This document shows positions 11,573 to 22,661 of a stretch of DNA of 64,000 nucleotides, in pieces; within the stretch, counting starts at the first letter, position 1; each line of letters starts with the position of its first letter. Origin of the DNA: Dipteronia dyeriana (Eukaryota > Streptophyta > Magnoliopsida > Sapindales > Sapindaceae). The position numbers and the translations under genes are program-made. The DNA lies in contig CM065297.1 of assembly GCA_032871835.1 (NCBI GenBank), forward strand, positions 41,479,098 through 41,543,097, given 5' to 3'. The notes under the pieces were generated by a model that saw only the letters and a program-made list of their open reading frames with translations, had not been told where the DNA came from and did no database searches.

Positions 11573-12705
11573 ATGCAATCCGAAATAGAATCTATGTTCA
11601 AAAACAAAGTCAGGTCTCTTGTATACTTGCCTAAAGGGATAAAACCCATTGGGTGCAAGTGGGTATACAAGAGGAAAAGAGGAATGGATGGAAATGTGGA
11701 AACCTTTAAAGCTAGATTTGTAGCTAAAGGTTATGCACAGAAGGAAAGAATATATTATGAATAAAATTTCTCTCAGGTGGCCATGCTTAAATCCATTAGG
11801 ATACTCTTATCCATTATAGCATCTCTAGACCTAGAGATTTGGCAAATGGACTTCAAGACAGCTTTCCTTAATGGAAGTCTTAACGAAAGCATCTATATGA
11901 TGCAACCAGAAGGATTCATTGAAAAAGGCCAAGATGAAAGGGTATGCAAGTTGCAAAGATCCATATATGGATTGAAGCAAGCATCCAAATCCTGGAACAT
12001 AAGGTTCGATCAAGCCGTGAAAAGTTTTTGATTTATTCAAAATCTTAATGAACCTTGCGTATACAAAAGGATTAAAGGTGACAAGTTGGTTTTCCTAGTT
12101 CTTTACGTTGATGATATACTACTCATCGGAAATGATGTAGGTGTATTGACATCAGTAAAAGAATCGTTAGCAAAACAATTTGATAGGAAGAATTTAGGAG
12201 AAGCAAGTTATATTCTTGGTAACCAAGTCATAAGGGATAGAAAGAATAGAACGATTGCATTATCCCAAGCTTCATACATAGATAAAATCTTGTCTAGGTT
12301 TTCCATGCAAGATTCCAGGAAAGGTATGTTACCTTTCAGACATGGAATCAAACTTTCTAAGGAACAAGTTCCTAAGAATGAGAATGAAGAGCAATTCATG
12401 AGTAGGGTTCCATATGCTTCGGCAGTTGGAAGTCTCATGTATGCAATGCTCTGTACAATACCAGATATTTGTTTTTCTATAGGCATAGTTAGCAGGTTTA
12501 CATCGAAACCTGGTCCTGATCACTTGACGATAGTCAAGCATATTTTTAAGTATCACAGGAGAACGAGAGATTATATGTTTGTTTACTCCGGAGAGGATTT
12601 AATTCCTGTTGGGTATACAGATCCTGATTTTCAGTCAGATTATAACTCTAGAAGATCAATATCAAGATCTATGTTTACTATTGGAGGAGGGGCAGTCATA
12701 TGGTG
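11573..12705 (+). pseudogene. Copia C1 reverse transcriptase, broken
   Basis: RT core of Ty1/Copia in three open stretches (11573-11764, 11777-12031, 12086-12706). Readable landmarks are GCKWVYKRKRG, FKARFVAKGYAQ, MDFKTAFLNGSLNE, YGLKQASKSWN and the catalytic YVDD at 12104-12115. Later come SRFSMQDS and VGSLMYAMLCTIPDICF. Stops at 11762, 12029 and 12704 separate the blocks, and the last one is TGG-to-TGA-like within VIWRSIKQ. Compared with C2, the stops are mostly private to each copy, so both decayed independently after insertion. Confidence 0.9.
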
Positions 12706-13080
12706 AGTATCAAGCAATCTTATATTGTTGATTCCACCGTGGAAGCTGAGTATGTAACCGCATGCGAGGCTACTAAAGAGGCTGTCTGGCTCCACCAATT
12801 CTTGATTGACTTGGAAGTGGTTCCTAATGCGAATAAGCAGATCACTATCTACTGTAACAATAGTCGATCAGTGGCTAAATCGAGAGAACCAAGAAGTCAT
12901 AAGAAAGGGAAACACATTAAAAGAAAGTATCACCTTTTGAGGGAAATTATGCATAGGGGTGACGTGACGATTACCAAAATCGCGTCAGCAGATAATCTAG
13001 TGAATCCCTTTACAAAGGCTCTTCAACAAAAAAGTTTTGATGGGCATCTAGAGAACATGGGGATGAGAGATATGACACAT
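12706..13080 (+). pseudogene. Copia C1 RNase H end, broken
   Basis: RNase H of the Copia pol: VDSTVEAEYVTACEATKEAVWLH carries the conserved AEY, and IYCNNSRSVAK follows, where the usual DN is CN. KHIKRKYHLLRE and NPFTKAL complete the domain, ending with LENMGMRDM. Homology to C2 stops near 13080. The frame then runs on into unrelated DNA to 13161, which adds a non-Copia hydrophobic tail with no meaning. Confidence 0.85.
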
Positions 13081-14070
13081 TTGAAGAGGGTCATTTTTGT
13101 CTTTTGGCTTCTTTCTTTCCTTCTCCTTTATATTCTATTTTCCTCTCACACTTCATTCTAAGAAGAAATTCAAACTTGTGTGTAGATATTTTCTCTCTAA
13201 ATTTTCTCACCTTCTAAACACCATTACTTCTTCATTTGAACTCCAATTTGAGTGATTCGAAGTTGAGTGTGTTTTTCTATTTATCCTCCATCTTTTCTCT
13301 GAAGGTTTGAGTGAGTTTTATTGCTGTTTTTGGAGTCTAAACACACAAAAACAGGACTGCACCAAAATCAACTAAGGTATTGATTTTCTCTCAAAGTTTT
13401 CTTTTAAAACTTGGTCAATTGCCTTGGGTTTTCTTCTTCAACTTATATATGTGCATTGTGAGTGTTTTGATTTGAGTTTTGAACTCTTCTAAAGATATGT
13501 TGAGTTTCAATTTAAATCTTACATGTTGAGTTAGGTTTTGATTTTGCCTATGTTTTCACATGTTTGGAATTGTATTGTGCTAGCTTTGATTCTAGGACTA
13601 TTTGATGATCTTTGATTGATTGATTTTGTGAAAAATAGTTCCTCACATGTATTAGGCTCTCTTTGGCAGATTCCTCACATATGGTTGCTAACCCGTGGAT
13701 GTTTCCTCTTCGGAGGTTTACCACGTTATATCATGTGTCAACTTCTCTATATCTCTATCTCTCTAGTATTTGTATTTGTTATTTGAATACTATGGATAGA
13801 ACTCTTTATGTAAGTTGATTTCCTTTCTATAATATAGATTGTGTATGTGTTACAATTACTAGTTTGTATTCTATAATATAGATTGTGTATGTGTTACAAT
13901 TACTAGTTTGTATCACACTTCACTTGTTTTATATATTGATTAAGTGTCTTTAATTAATATATATATTGTGATACAAGCAATCTAGAGGGACAAACTTTTG
14001 TTTGTTCCTAAGGGAGTTGAAAAAGGTGTCTAACCTATTCACCCCCTCCTTCCCTCTAGGTTAGCCTTGA
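13081..14070 (+). repeat. Probable Copia LTR fragment (SIRE-like style)
   Basis: A non-coding stretch. The features that suggest an LTR are the TATGGTTGCTAACCCGTGG to GAGGTTTACCACGTTATATC stretch (13680-13730) and the end TCTAACCTATTCACCCCCTCC (about 14029-14049), both reminiscent of the LTR end of SIRE/Maximus-type Copia elements. A second block with the same style is at 53600-54270. It contains a direct duplication of about 40 bp (TATAATATAGATTGTGTATG at 13829 and 13873). No boundaries are certain. Confidence 0.4.
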
Positions 14071-14795
14071 GCATTTAACCGTGTGTGTATTTTCAATTTG
14101 TAAGAACAAAATGTGTGTTTAATGTTATGCCTAGATGCAGTTGTAAAATGTCGGTAAATAAGAGCTTTGTATGTGGTGCGTGAGTATATTTAGCATGATT
14201 AGTTATCTTTGAACTCAAAACTTTCCCATTTCTTTGTTCACCACATCTAACCTTATGGCCCTATTAAAATATAGGGAAAATCCTATTTGATCAATGATAT
14301 GTATTGATTGGGAATTTTTGTTGATGCTTGATCTTCCACGTTCATGCATAGCGAATCATTCCTCAGCTAGTTCATAGATAGTATCAGCTTTTGAATATAC
14401 ATTGTATGCAATGCATTGGAAGTCTATCCATAAATTACATCTTTGCATACTTTGAATGAGTGTGAACTTATAACTTTGAGTGGTAAAAAAAAATAGTGAA
14501 TCCGAGTGAGGTTTAGAGTCGAAGTGAATTATGCTAAAGAAGTGGGAGTGAGTAGTTCCCAATATGAGAGCACGAGATTTACTCAAGTGCCTTCGAGTTA
14601 TTTTAGAATACTTTGCAAATGTCTACTTCTCTCTATCACACATCCTTGCACCTCATCACCGGTTAGACAAGCGACTTATTGAATTATTATTTTTGAATCT
14701 AAGTGAGTGTTAGGTCGAGTCATTTTTGTTTGAGTCTTATTTGTTTTGTTTTAAGGTAAGCTCGAGGATGAAGAAATGTTTGGTTTGGGGGTATT
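14071..14795 (+). other. Gypsy 3' untranslated region, non-coding
   Basis: No gene is visible. The end of the block, GCTCGAGGATGAAGAAATG at 14759-14777 followed by TTTGGTTTGGGGG, matches the CTCGAGGACGAGCAAA...GGGGG segment that precedes the 3' LTR in many plant Gypsy elements. The G-rich run at 14781-14791 is the likely polypurine tract. Confidence 0.5.
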
Positions 14796-16400
14796 TGATC
14801 GTGCCAAAATTTTCATATATTTTGGCCCTCAATTCCATGTCCTTTGTCTTGTTTCACATGTTTATACATATCTTATTGCTTGTTAGTTATGATTATAGGC
14901 AATTAGGTACATTTCAAAAGATTGGATGGGAAATGTGTATTTGTGTAGAAAAAGGCCAAGAATTGATAAGGTGTAGAACATAAATGCGTTGGTACTGCGT
15001 GGGTCCTTACCCTATACTATCGGTGCACCGTGAACAAAAACTAGAAGATAGGGTATTACATGGGCCATAACCGACGTACAAATCACGCACATGAGGAAAC
15101 TAGAGAGCTGATAAGGGAGCAGGGCGTGAGCATCAGGTCACTGTGTGGGTAATTGTATGGGTCCCAACCCGTGCATTTCTCTAAACCCGGGAGATGGAAA
15201 TCAAAGTATCAGATCATTGCACGGGTTACTGCACGGGTCCCTACCCGCACACCACAACCCGCTCATTTGGCACGTCAAGAAGCCATATTAGTGAAATCAG
15301 GCCATTTCAAAGACAGTTATATACAGGATCGTTTATGTTATGATACTTTCACCCACACACTATTCATAACCACGTTCTCTCTCTAGATCTAGGAATTCAT
15401 TTCTCTCTAAAACCCATTCAATTCTCACCAAAACCCATTCAATTCTCACATCACCTTCATCATCTACTCAACAAAAGAAGCAATGAGATCAATTTGGAGC
15501 TTCAAGAAGGAGGAATCTTCTATGGGTTTTCTTTTATTCTCTTCTCTTTGTTTAATTCTTGTAATACACATGAGTAGCTAAACCCAATTTGGGGATAATG
15601 TAAGAACACATGAATTGTGGGTGATTCATTATATTTTTGTAATTTGTTTATTGATTTCCATTCAATGCATTAATTGTTTATTGATTGTCTTTGAATTGAG
15701 CAGATATGTTCTCTCTTGATTCTTTTAAGTATCAATATCTTTTGAGTTTTCAATATTGAAACATACATCTCCTTGGATTGGGTAGATATACCATCTCTCG
15801 AGCCAAGGAGATAATCACTTCTAAGGTGTTGATACTAGCTTAATTGAATGGAATGAATTGTAGTGAATATGCCCTTCCTATCCATTTGGGTCTTAATGGT
15901 AGAGGTTGGATTGTGAATATGCCCTTCTAAGCCATTCTCAACCATAGAATTTGTCTAGGCTTCAAGAGTGACTCTCTCGTATGCCAAACTCGTAGTTATG
16001 TTTTAGAGAGTTGATGTGATTAGAGTTTTCAATTCTCCAAATTTGGCACAGTAGTCGTGAGTGAGTGTTGTTGACTCTAAGTCACTCTTAAAGATAAATT
16101 TACCCTCATTAATCAAATGCTTTACAAAGGTTAAATGGATCCCCCATCATTTATGTTGTGCTTGCATCATTCCCATACCATTTACCATATATTTTTCATC
16201 TACTAACTTGTTGCATTTTAAGTAGTTTAGACTTAGTTGCATCTTAGTTAATTTCAATGCAACAACCATTTGCAATTTACTTTTCTTACATTTAATCTGG
16301 ATCATAAATATGATCACATAGACATAACACAATCTCTATGGACGATACCCACTTTCCACTATATTTTTTATCAACTTTGAGTGCAAATCGGGTTTATAAA
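14796..16400 (+). repeat. LTR of a Gypsy element (Athila/Tat-like), right edge approximate
   Basis: It starts TGATCGTGCCAAAATTTTCA just after a polypurine tract and holds no gene. Internal GC-rich words repeat with variations (TGCGTGGGTCC..ACCC, GTATGGGTCCCAACCCG, GCACGGGTCCCTACCCGC, at 14988-15260). Near the right end, ATCTCTATGGACGATACCC (16331-16349) resembles the TCTCTGTGGGATCGA(C)CC motif of such LTRs. Only one copy is in the window, so it is a solo or truncated LTR. Confidence 0.55.
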
Positions 16401-16574
16401 TTTTGTTTGCCAAGTTATTTTTCATATACGAAACGACACTTGTCAATTTCTACTCGAGATAACCAAGACTTGGGTAAAGTAAGAAGGCGGTTACTGGGTA
16501 AAAACCTTTACCCAGTGTCTGCGAAGTCTTTTCCAAAGTAAGAAGAAAGGAGAGCCGAAAGAAAGTTATGTTGG

Positions 16575-17400
16575 GAACCATAACCAATTTTGATCTGAAT
16601 GCTCCTATTCAAACCCTATAAGGTTCTGCCTTTGTTGCCCATGGAATACAACCAAACAATACATACGATGGTCGACCCATGAGGGTTAGGCCATGGTGTG
16701 AAAACTGCTAGAGACCTTAGCACACCAAGGAAATATGTTAGAGGTCGCATAGCAAACCCACATATTGGAAACCAACGGAGATCCATGGTAATTAGGTATC
16801 AAGAAGTGAGGCCAGTAGAATCTTGTGTTTTTAGCAAAGAACAGTTGGAAATCATGCTGAAGAAGATTACGAGTTAATAAATACTTCTTCATCCTCCAAC
16901 ATAGGATCTAGTGTTCTTGCACATATAGGTAATTGTTTATCTAGTTTTACAGTCAATAATGAAGGTTCTTGTCCTCGGATAGTAAACTCATGGGAATTTG
17001 ATCGCATGACTGGTGACACTAATGTGTTTGACACCTACAGTCCTTATTTGGGAATTTCAAATGCAAAGTTGGCAGATGGTTCTTTATATAGAGTGGCAGG
17101 AATAGGTTCTATTGTAATCTCTAGTAATATCATCCTCCACTCTGTTTTACTAGTTCCTAATCTTGATTGTAATCTCTTGTCAGTCAGAAAACTTACAAAA
17201 GACCTAAACTGCATGGCTAAGTTTTCACCTACTTGTTATATCTTTTAGGACTTGGATTCGGGAGGACGATTGGCGATGCTGAAGTGAAAATGGGACTTTA
17301 CATGCTCAAGGCTAGAAGGTTTTCTTTCAAGCAACCTCTCATTACTGATCCTATATTATCCGATAAATAGTTTAGGTCTGTTGTTAGTTCAACTCTTAGG
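16575..17400 (+). pseudogene. Copia gag tail, zinc knuckle and protease (decayed)
   Basis: A knuckle reads CENC..P.HTKEIC at about 16695-16745 (C-X2-C-X4-H-X4-C pattern, with two stop codons in it). After a linker, the protease region gives NSWEFDRMTGDT at 16988-17022, where functional relatives have W-I-DSGA/TDHMTG. The aspartate-containing motif has therefore been lost. ISNAKLADGSLYRVAGIGS, LHSVLLVPNLDCNLLSVRKLT and LNCMAKF at 17055-17230 are the conserved protease to pre-integrase link of Ale/Retrofit-type Copia. A frame change at about 17248 separates it from SGGRLAMLK and GLYMLK. Confidence 0.8.
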
Positions 17401-18660
17401 AATAATAACGATGGTGAGGTCATGATATGGCACTACTAACTAGGGCAAACAAATTTTGTGTACCTAGAAAAACTATTTCTAGTTTTAATTTACAATAAAA
17501 AGTCTCAATTTTTAGATGAGAAGTTTAGGCATTATCTAATCATACTCGTCAAATTTATCCTAGCACCTTCTATAAAATGTCTAGCCAATTCTTAATGATT
17601 CACTGTGATATATGAGGACCATCTAGGATTCCTAACATCGCAGGAGCTAGATGGTTCATGTCATTCATTAATGGACATATCAGATTAACATGTCTATTTT
17701 TAATGAACAAAAAGTCAAGTTTAGTCAAATCTTCCAAAAAATTTATAAGAGGGTCAAAAATCAATTCAAAACTAAAATCCAAATCCTAACAACTGACAAT
17801 GGGAGATAGTACTATAATGTTTCTTTAGGAAACTTCTTATCTAGTTAGAGGATAATACACCAAAGTTCATGTGTGGAGACTCCCTAACAAAATGGGGCCT
17901 CGTAAAGGAAAAATAGGCACTTACACAAAATAGCAACATCCCTATTATTTTTAACTAACGTTCCTAAACAATATTTGGGGGAAGCAGTTCTGATAACAAC
18001 ATATTTGATAATCATATTACCCTAAAGAGTCACTAATTTTCAAACTCCCTGTAATGTCTTACTAAAATCCTACCCTCGCACAAGTTTACTATTAGATTTA
18101 CAAATTAGGATTTTTAACTGATATGTTATGTGTGTGCGTCCACGATACTCAGTAAACATACATTAAACTTAATCCTAGGTCAATAAAATGCATTTTTATA
18201 GGACACTCTCTTAATCTGAAGATTATAAATGTTACTCTCTTATCCCAAAGAAATTTTATATCTAACGACACTACATTTATAGACACATAACCTTAATACC
18301 CAAAAATTAGCATACAGGGGTGGCATTACGATAGAATCTGTTTTTTGGGAATCATGAACCCATCTAAACACTGGTTTTAGTTCGGTTCTTCAAGGTTGGG
18401 AAACACTAGCTGATCCCTTTTTGCCACCTAGTCCTAGTAAAAGTCTGCCTCTAAGTTACTCATCTCCCATTTCCAATAGGACTAGTTGAGTTTACAAATC
18501 CTAGTCAGCCAACTCTTCTAAAACAAAAACAACTTTCTGGTCCTGGCTAGCCAACTCTTCTAGAACAAACACAACTTTCTACTCCTGGTCAGCCAATTCT
18601 TTCATGTCAATCAAATATGCTAGTCAACCACCAAAGTCACATAAACCCACATCAATACAA
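17401..18660 (+). pseudogene. Copia integrase (heavily decayed)
   Basis: Integrase remnant. MIWHY.LGQTNFVYLEKLF at about 17426-17480 corresponds to the H-X-R-L-G-H-zinc-binding entry, with the second His lost. The core is recognisable at 17575-17790, with IHCDIWGPSRIPNIAGARWF and FINGHIRLTWLF.MNKKS. Around 17800 the second catalytic segment reads TDNG-like but is disrupted, and QQNG..E appears as Q.NGAS at about 17886. The remaining region to 18660 matches the integrase C-terminus only in scattered words, including a tandem-like QPTLLEQ.QLS segment at 18500-18560. Confidence 0.7.
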
Positions 18661-19690
18661 TCGGTAAGTGATAAGGAGTTTATTGTTTACTCCAGAAAAC
18701 CAAAAGGCTAGAAAAAGATGGATTTTTTAACGAAAACACAGCAAAGTCAGAAGCCTGAACTAAATTCAAATGTCCAAAAAACTAAACCAGAAACTCAATA
18801 AAATCCAAACCAAATCTTCCAACTTCATCTAGTAATCTGGGTCCCACTTTTGAATAATATAAAACTATTGCATTAATATAAGGTTATAGACAATATAGGG
18901 ACAACCTATTGTATCCCATAAGTATACATGTTTCTGAAAAACTCTTCCTAAGTTTTAAGAAATTCGTAGCAAATATATCAAAAATTCGGGTACCTACTAC
19001 TATTGAAGAAGCACTTAAAGAACCTGAGTGGAAAAAAGTCTTTCAAGAAGAGATTGATGTTCTAGAGAAAAATGGAACTTTGGTTTTGTCCGAGTTACTA
19101 GAAGGGAAAAGTTTAGTGGGCTACAAGTTGATGTTCATAGTCAAATACAAGGCTGACAGAAAGGTTGAAAGGTACAAAGCCAGACTTATAGCCAAATGCT
19201 ACAATCAATTTTATGGTATGGACTATGAAGAGACGTTTGTTCCCGTAGCAAAGTTAAATACCATCCGAGGTCTCTTCTCATTGGCGGTAAATCTAGATTT
19301 GCCTCTCCACCAACTAGACATCAAGAACGCCTTTCTCAATGGAGATCTTGAGGAAAAGGTATACATGGAAATTCCACCGGGTTTAGGTAATATCTCATCA
19401 TCTAGCAAAGTATGCAGGCTTAAAAATACCTTTATGGACTGAAACTGTCCCCAGGGGCGTAGTTCGAGAGGTTTTCTGAGGCTATGAAAGCTTTCAAATT
19501 CTCTCAAGGTCAATTCAGTGATACACTGTTTGTAAAATAGTCCCCTGGAGGTAAAATTTCAATCTTAATAGTATATGTTGATGACAATATACTAACTGGT
19601 AATCATGTGGAAGAGATGGAGAAATTAAAAGTGATTCTTCTATTGAATTCAAAGTAAAAGACATATGGCACCTAAGGAATTTCCTAGGAA
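18661..19690 (+). pseudogene. Copia reverse transcriptase (Ale-type), broken
   Basis: RT of the same element. The open part 18909-19442 has FVANISKIRVPTTIEEAL, then W.K.FQEEIDVLEKNGT, VGYKLMFIVKYKADRKVERYKARL and ETFVPVAKLNTIRGL. It continues with LHQLDIKNAFLNGDLEEKVYM and PPGLG, all in one frame. After 19442 the frame changes, and the active site appears as VYVDDN at about 19573-19590 in a different frame. The stop at 19441 and at least two indels make it inactive. Confidence 0.85.
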
Positions 19691-20460
19691 TGGAGGTGGT
19701 TTGGTCTAAGAAGGGAATCGTGGTCTCTCAACACAAGTACATTCTGGACTTGATAAGAGAGACTGGTATGTTGGAGTGTAAGCCGACTAAAACACCTATG
19801 GGTCGTACCACTAAGTTGGGAATGGTTGAAGGTAATGCTCTGATTGATAAGCGTAGATATCAAAGGTTGGCTAGTAAATTAATCTATTGTTCCCACACTC
19901 AGATGGACATTGGGTTCCTTGTGAGCTCATGAGTCAGTTTATGAACAACCCTATAAAGGAATATATGGAGTCTGTTTTCAGAATTCTGCGCTACCTGATA
20001 ATGACTCCGAGTAAGGGTTTATTCTTCAAAAAGAACTCAAACAGTGAAGTGGAAGTGTATTCAGATGCAAATTGGGAAGGTTCTGTTACTAATAGAAGGT
20101 CAAATTCAAGGTATTGTACTTATGCATGGGGGAATCTGGTCTCATGGAGGAGTAAGAAACAATTAATAATTTCTAGGAGTAGTGTTGAAGTTTAGTTCAG
20201 AGTTATGGCACATGTGGTATGCGAAGGAATATAGTTTAAGATAATATTGTTCGAATTAAGCCTATGTATGAAGAAACTTATGAAGATATATTGTGATAAC
20301 CAGACCGTTATTAGCATTGCAAAAAATCTTGTCCATAGCATTTTATAAAAGAAGAGGTGGAGGAAGAAGTTGTTGAATTGGTCTATACTCCTACAACTCT
20401 ACAAATTGCTAACATCCTCACTAAACCACTGCCTATAACTAGTTTTTGAAGATCTATGTT
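19690..20460 (+). pseudogene. Copia RT end and RNase H (Ale-type), broken
   Basis: VVWSKKGIVVSQHKYILDLIRETGMLECKP at 19696-19785 is the conserved RT-connection region. RNase H follows in a new frame at 19887-20195: LRYLIMTPSKGLFFKK, VEVYSDANWEGSVTNRRSNSRYC (DANWAGS-type motif), then NLVSWRSKKQLIISRSSVE. The last part, ANILTKPLP.TSF, is at 20409-20450. A stop replaces the AEY region after SSVEV at 20193. Confidence 0.85.
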
Positions 20461-20503
20461 CCAATCTGGATATGTGCAATACCTACAACCCAGCTTGACG
20501 GGG

Positions 20504-20736
20504 TGTCAGATTTCATGGAATGATGAAGGAGATCCTAGCAATATTTGGTCCTAAGATTTAGAGATTTGTTTTCTTAATAAGGAGATTCAGTCAACTATAC
20601 CAGATGTCCCTCTTTATGTTTCCTAGTTTTATGGGACTATTTGTAGAGAATTATAGGTCCTTATTCGTCATTTGTTCATAATATTGGAGTGAGAAAAATT
20701 ATTCTCTTGCAAATTTCTTCGGTTACCAATACAACA
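20504..20736 (+). repeat. 3' LTR of the Ale-type Copia element
   Basis: It runs from TGTCAGATTTCATGG to ...CCAATACAACA, 233 bp, right after CAGCTTGACGGGG, a weakened polypurine tract. Terminal TG...CA and the short size fit this lineage. The partner LTR is not found, so its exact ends rest on one copy. Confidence 0.65.
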
Positions 20737-21270
20737 CTTGACCAAATTATGCTGAAAGACTAAACTAAATATGCAGTTAGAATTTGGTGAACATGGTTTC
20801 CACAAGTATCAAACAAACAGAATAGTGGTCAGCATGTAGGGTAATGTCCTTTTCAAAAATTGCAAGAAAAAAGAGGCTTTCAAGTTTGTGTGGATCACTA
20901 TCTGAATTATGCAGGATAAGAAATTGAGACAGCTTCCATCTTCCATCTTCCATGTCGGTTGGTTTCTGCCCTACCATACCCCATTTGGCTTCTTTCTTTC
21001 AATCAAGACTAACGAGAATTGCATTTAATTACAATAGGAATAGATTTCACCAGCTTTTCTGAATTATGATCTGTTTATTAGATAGACTTCATAACATTGT
21101 TTTATCTCCAACATTTTCAAAATAAAAATAAAAAAGTGGTTTACGTGCAATTAGGCATAATGGTAGGAGTGTTTAAACAATTTGTTGTACTTTTTATTTT
21201 TCTTTTGAAAAAATACTGGTCATTTCCCACCCTCTAGACTCTAGTTTCAGTTATAGTCATTGTACATCTT
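20737..21270. other. No gene seen; sequence flanking the Gypsy insertion
   Basis: AT-rich unique-looking sequence without convincing coding potential. It continues on the other side of the 12-kb Gypsy insertion at 33379, where a FAR1-like fragment begins within 170 bp, so it may be intronic or 5' flanking DNA of that former gene. This is inference only. Confidence 0.4.
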
Positions 21271-21275
21271 CTATT
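21271..21275. other. Target-site duplication, left copy (CTATT)
   Basis: CTATT directly precedes the TGTTGACG LTR end and is repeated at 33374-33378 on the other side. Confidence 0.92.
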
Positions 21276-22171
21276 TGTTGACGTCGATTTTGGATTATGC
21301 CAAAAAATCCAACAAGGATTGGATTTCGGCTATCGATTTAAAGAGAAAGAGATGCAGAGAAAGTAACAAAGACAAGATTTACATGGTAAAACTCCGATGG
21401 CCGGAGAAACATCCACGGCTGGTTGAAGAATCAACCAAGCCAAAATCCACTATGAGAATAAGATGTTTACAAGCTCTCGATCTCTCTTTTTTCTCTCTAT
21501 ATTTACTGTGATTGCTGTATACTATATTGCCTATATCCTTTTCGGACGAGATTATGGGTCTATTTATATGTTTATAGAACCCTAATCTGCCTTGTACAAA
21601 TAATACAGGATCTTTGTATTTAATTGTGATTCGGTTACTTTCTTGAGGTCGATTTTTCTTCTTTCCTGTTTCGGAGTCTCTTATGGAAATCGAGTGGGAT
21701 TCTAATAGTGTTGTTCAATTTGGACTTGTTTCCTTATAAGAATGTAGTCTTTGTAAAGTAATTAAGTTATTTCCTGATTGGGGACTATTCTAACTTGAAT
21801 GCTTCATTTTATTTGGGATTCCTTCCTGATGGATATCTTCGCGTATTTAATGACTTAATTCGTGTGAAATAAGCACCAAGTTCTTACTCGAGTCATATTT
21901 ATTCCCGAGTAAGAGTGATACCTGATGGTCCCGAGTAGTACCGTTTGGTCCCGAGTAGTACCGTTTGGGCCCGAGTGGAAGTGTTATTTAACCAGTCCCA
22001 AGTGCTGTTAGCTGATCCCGAGTAGGTTTTATTCAGTATATGCTTACTCGGGCTTTCTTCTCTTTAATGATGCCTTATAGGATATTTCCCGGATGCCCAT
22101 TTGGGTGTCCACCTGGCTATTTTTTCCTTCTTGTCGATGACGTGTATGCTTGGTAAAATTTACATACAACA
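21276..22171 (-). repeat. 3' LTR of the Tat Gypsy element
   Basis: 896 bp running, on the plus strand, from TGTTGACGTCG to TACATACAACA. It matches the LTR at 32477-33373 throughout with about 25 substitutions and one 1-bp indel. A CCCGAGTAGTACCGTTTGG motif is repeated in tandem at 21932-21970 in both copies. A short open frame at 21260-21511 is also present in the other LTR (32492-32713), but it is part of the LTR and not a gene. Confidence 0.95.
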
Positions 22172-22186
22172 ATACCCCCTTAAAAT
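22172..22186 (-). other. Polypurine tract of the Tat Gypsy element
   Basis: On the minus strand, TTTTAAGGGGGTAT directly precedes the 3' LTR start TGTTGTATG. This is the expected plus-strand priming site. Confidence 0.8.
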
Positions 22187-22339
22187 ATTTTTCCCGAGAA
22201 GATTTTATGTCGGGCAAGGGTATTTTAATCATCTTGATTTTCTTTCATCAGAATAGTCTTCTTGTCATAATGACTCATTTTAATGGTGACTCTGTAATTT
22301 CGATTCGCTTTATCACGCAAGATCTTAAATGATAGCGAC

Positions 22340-22661
22340 GTTTTAAAGTATTGACGGTTGAGGGCTACTTCCTGTCTTGACACGTGTCCCTCGTCTCTTC
22401 ATTTTTCAATGTCATTTATGAGAAATGATTTTTGCGTTTCCCCAAGCGCCGCCTACGTCATCGAGTTTTGTCATAAATTTTTTCCCTCTTTGAAATCCTA
22501 GGGTTTCGTGCCATCTCATCTTTAAATTCTTCGCTGAGAGACATTGTTGGTTTATTCTCAAAAATTCATCAGAAATCTCTTCAAACTCAGATTTCTTTAT
22601 CTAGAAGTTCGCGATTCTCCGCTTGAAGATCTTGCATCTGTCTCAATTCAAGGTTAGTTTT
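22340..22661 (+). promoter_or_regulatory. Promoter-like region of the antisense gene
   Basis: The 0.3 kb upstream of the first ATG of the antisense gene contains a perfect palindromic G-box GACACGTGTC at 22379-22388, a second ACGT core TACGTCA at 22454-22460, an AT-rich CATAAATTTTTT at 22471-22482 that could act as a TATA region, and a pyrimidine-rich 5' leader. All are plant promoter-type words. Function is inference, since no transcript evidence is available. Confidence 0.45.

Larger units (their letters stand above)
5044..13080 (+). mobile_element. Ty1/Copia retrotransposon C1 (5' LTR to RNase H, no 3' LTR)
   Basis: A Copia element in the order LTR, PBS, long leader, gag, integrase, RT, RNase H. 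Its closest relative here is C2 at 56364-63612, alignable by eye along nearly the whole length. C1 lacks the last part of the 3' untranslated region, the polypurine tract and the 3' LTR: homology to C2 stops near 13080, in the segment after GMRDM. No matching target duplication can be tested. Its insertion split the Gypsy second RNase H at 5043. Confidence 0.9.
16560..20736 (+). mobile_element. Decayed Ty1/Copia element of Ale/Retrofit type
   Basis: A second Copia lineage, distinct from C1/C2. A 5' LTR is not recognised. The order is gag tail with zinc knuckle, protease, pre-integrase, integrase, RT, RNase H, then a short 3' LTR of 233 bp, a size typical of the Ale lineage. Every domain has stops or frame changes, so it is an old insertion. 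Confidence 0.8.

Noticed and set aside
13081..13161. Hydrophobic C-terminal extension of the C1 RNase H frame
   Set aside because: Homology to C2 ends at 13080. The tail is chance read-through into an unrelated pyrimidine-rich sequence.
21260..21511. An 83-codon open frame repeated at 32492-32713
   Set aside because: It is part of the two LTRs of one element. Repetition reflects LTR identity, not two genes.
22150..22332. A 60-codon open frame crossing the LTR edge upstream of the antisense gene
   Set aside because: It begins inside the LTR and has no similarity to the gene or to any family I recognise.
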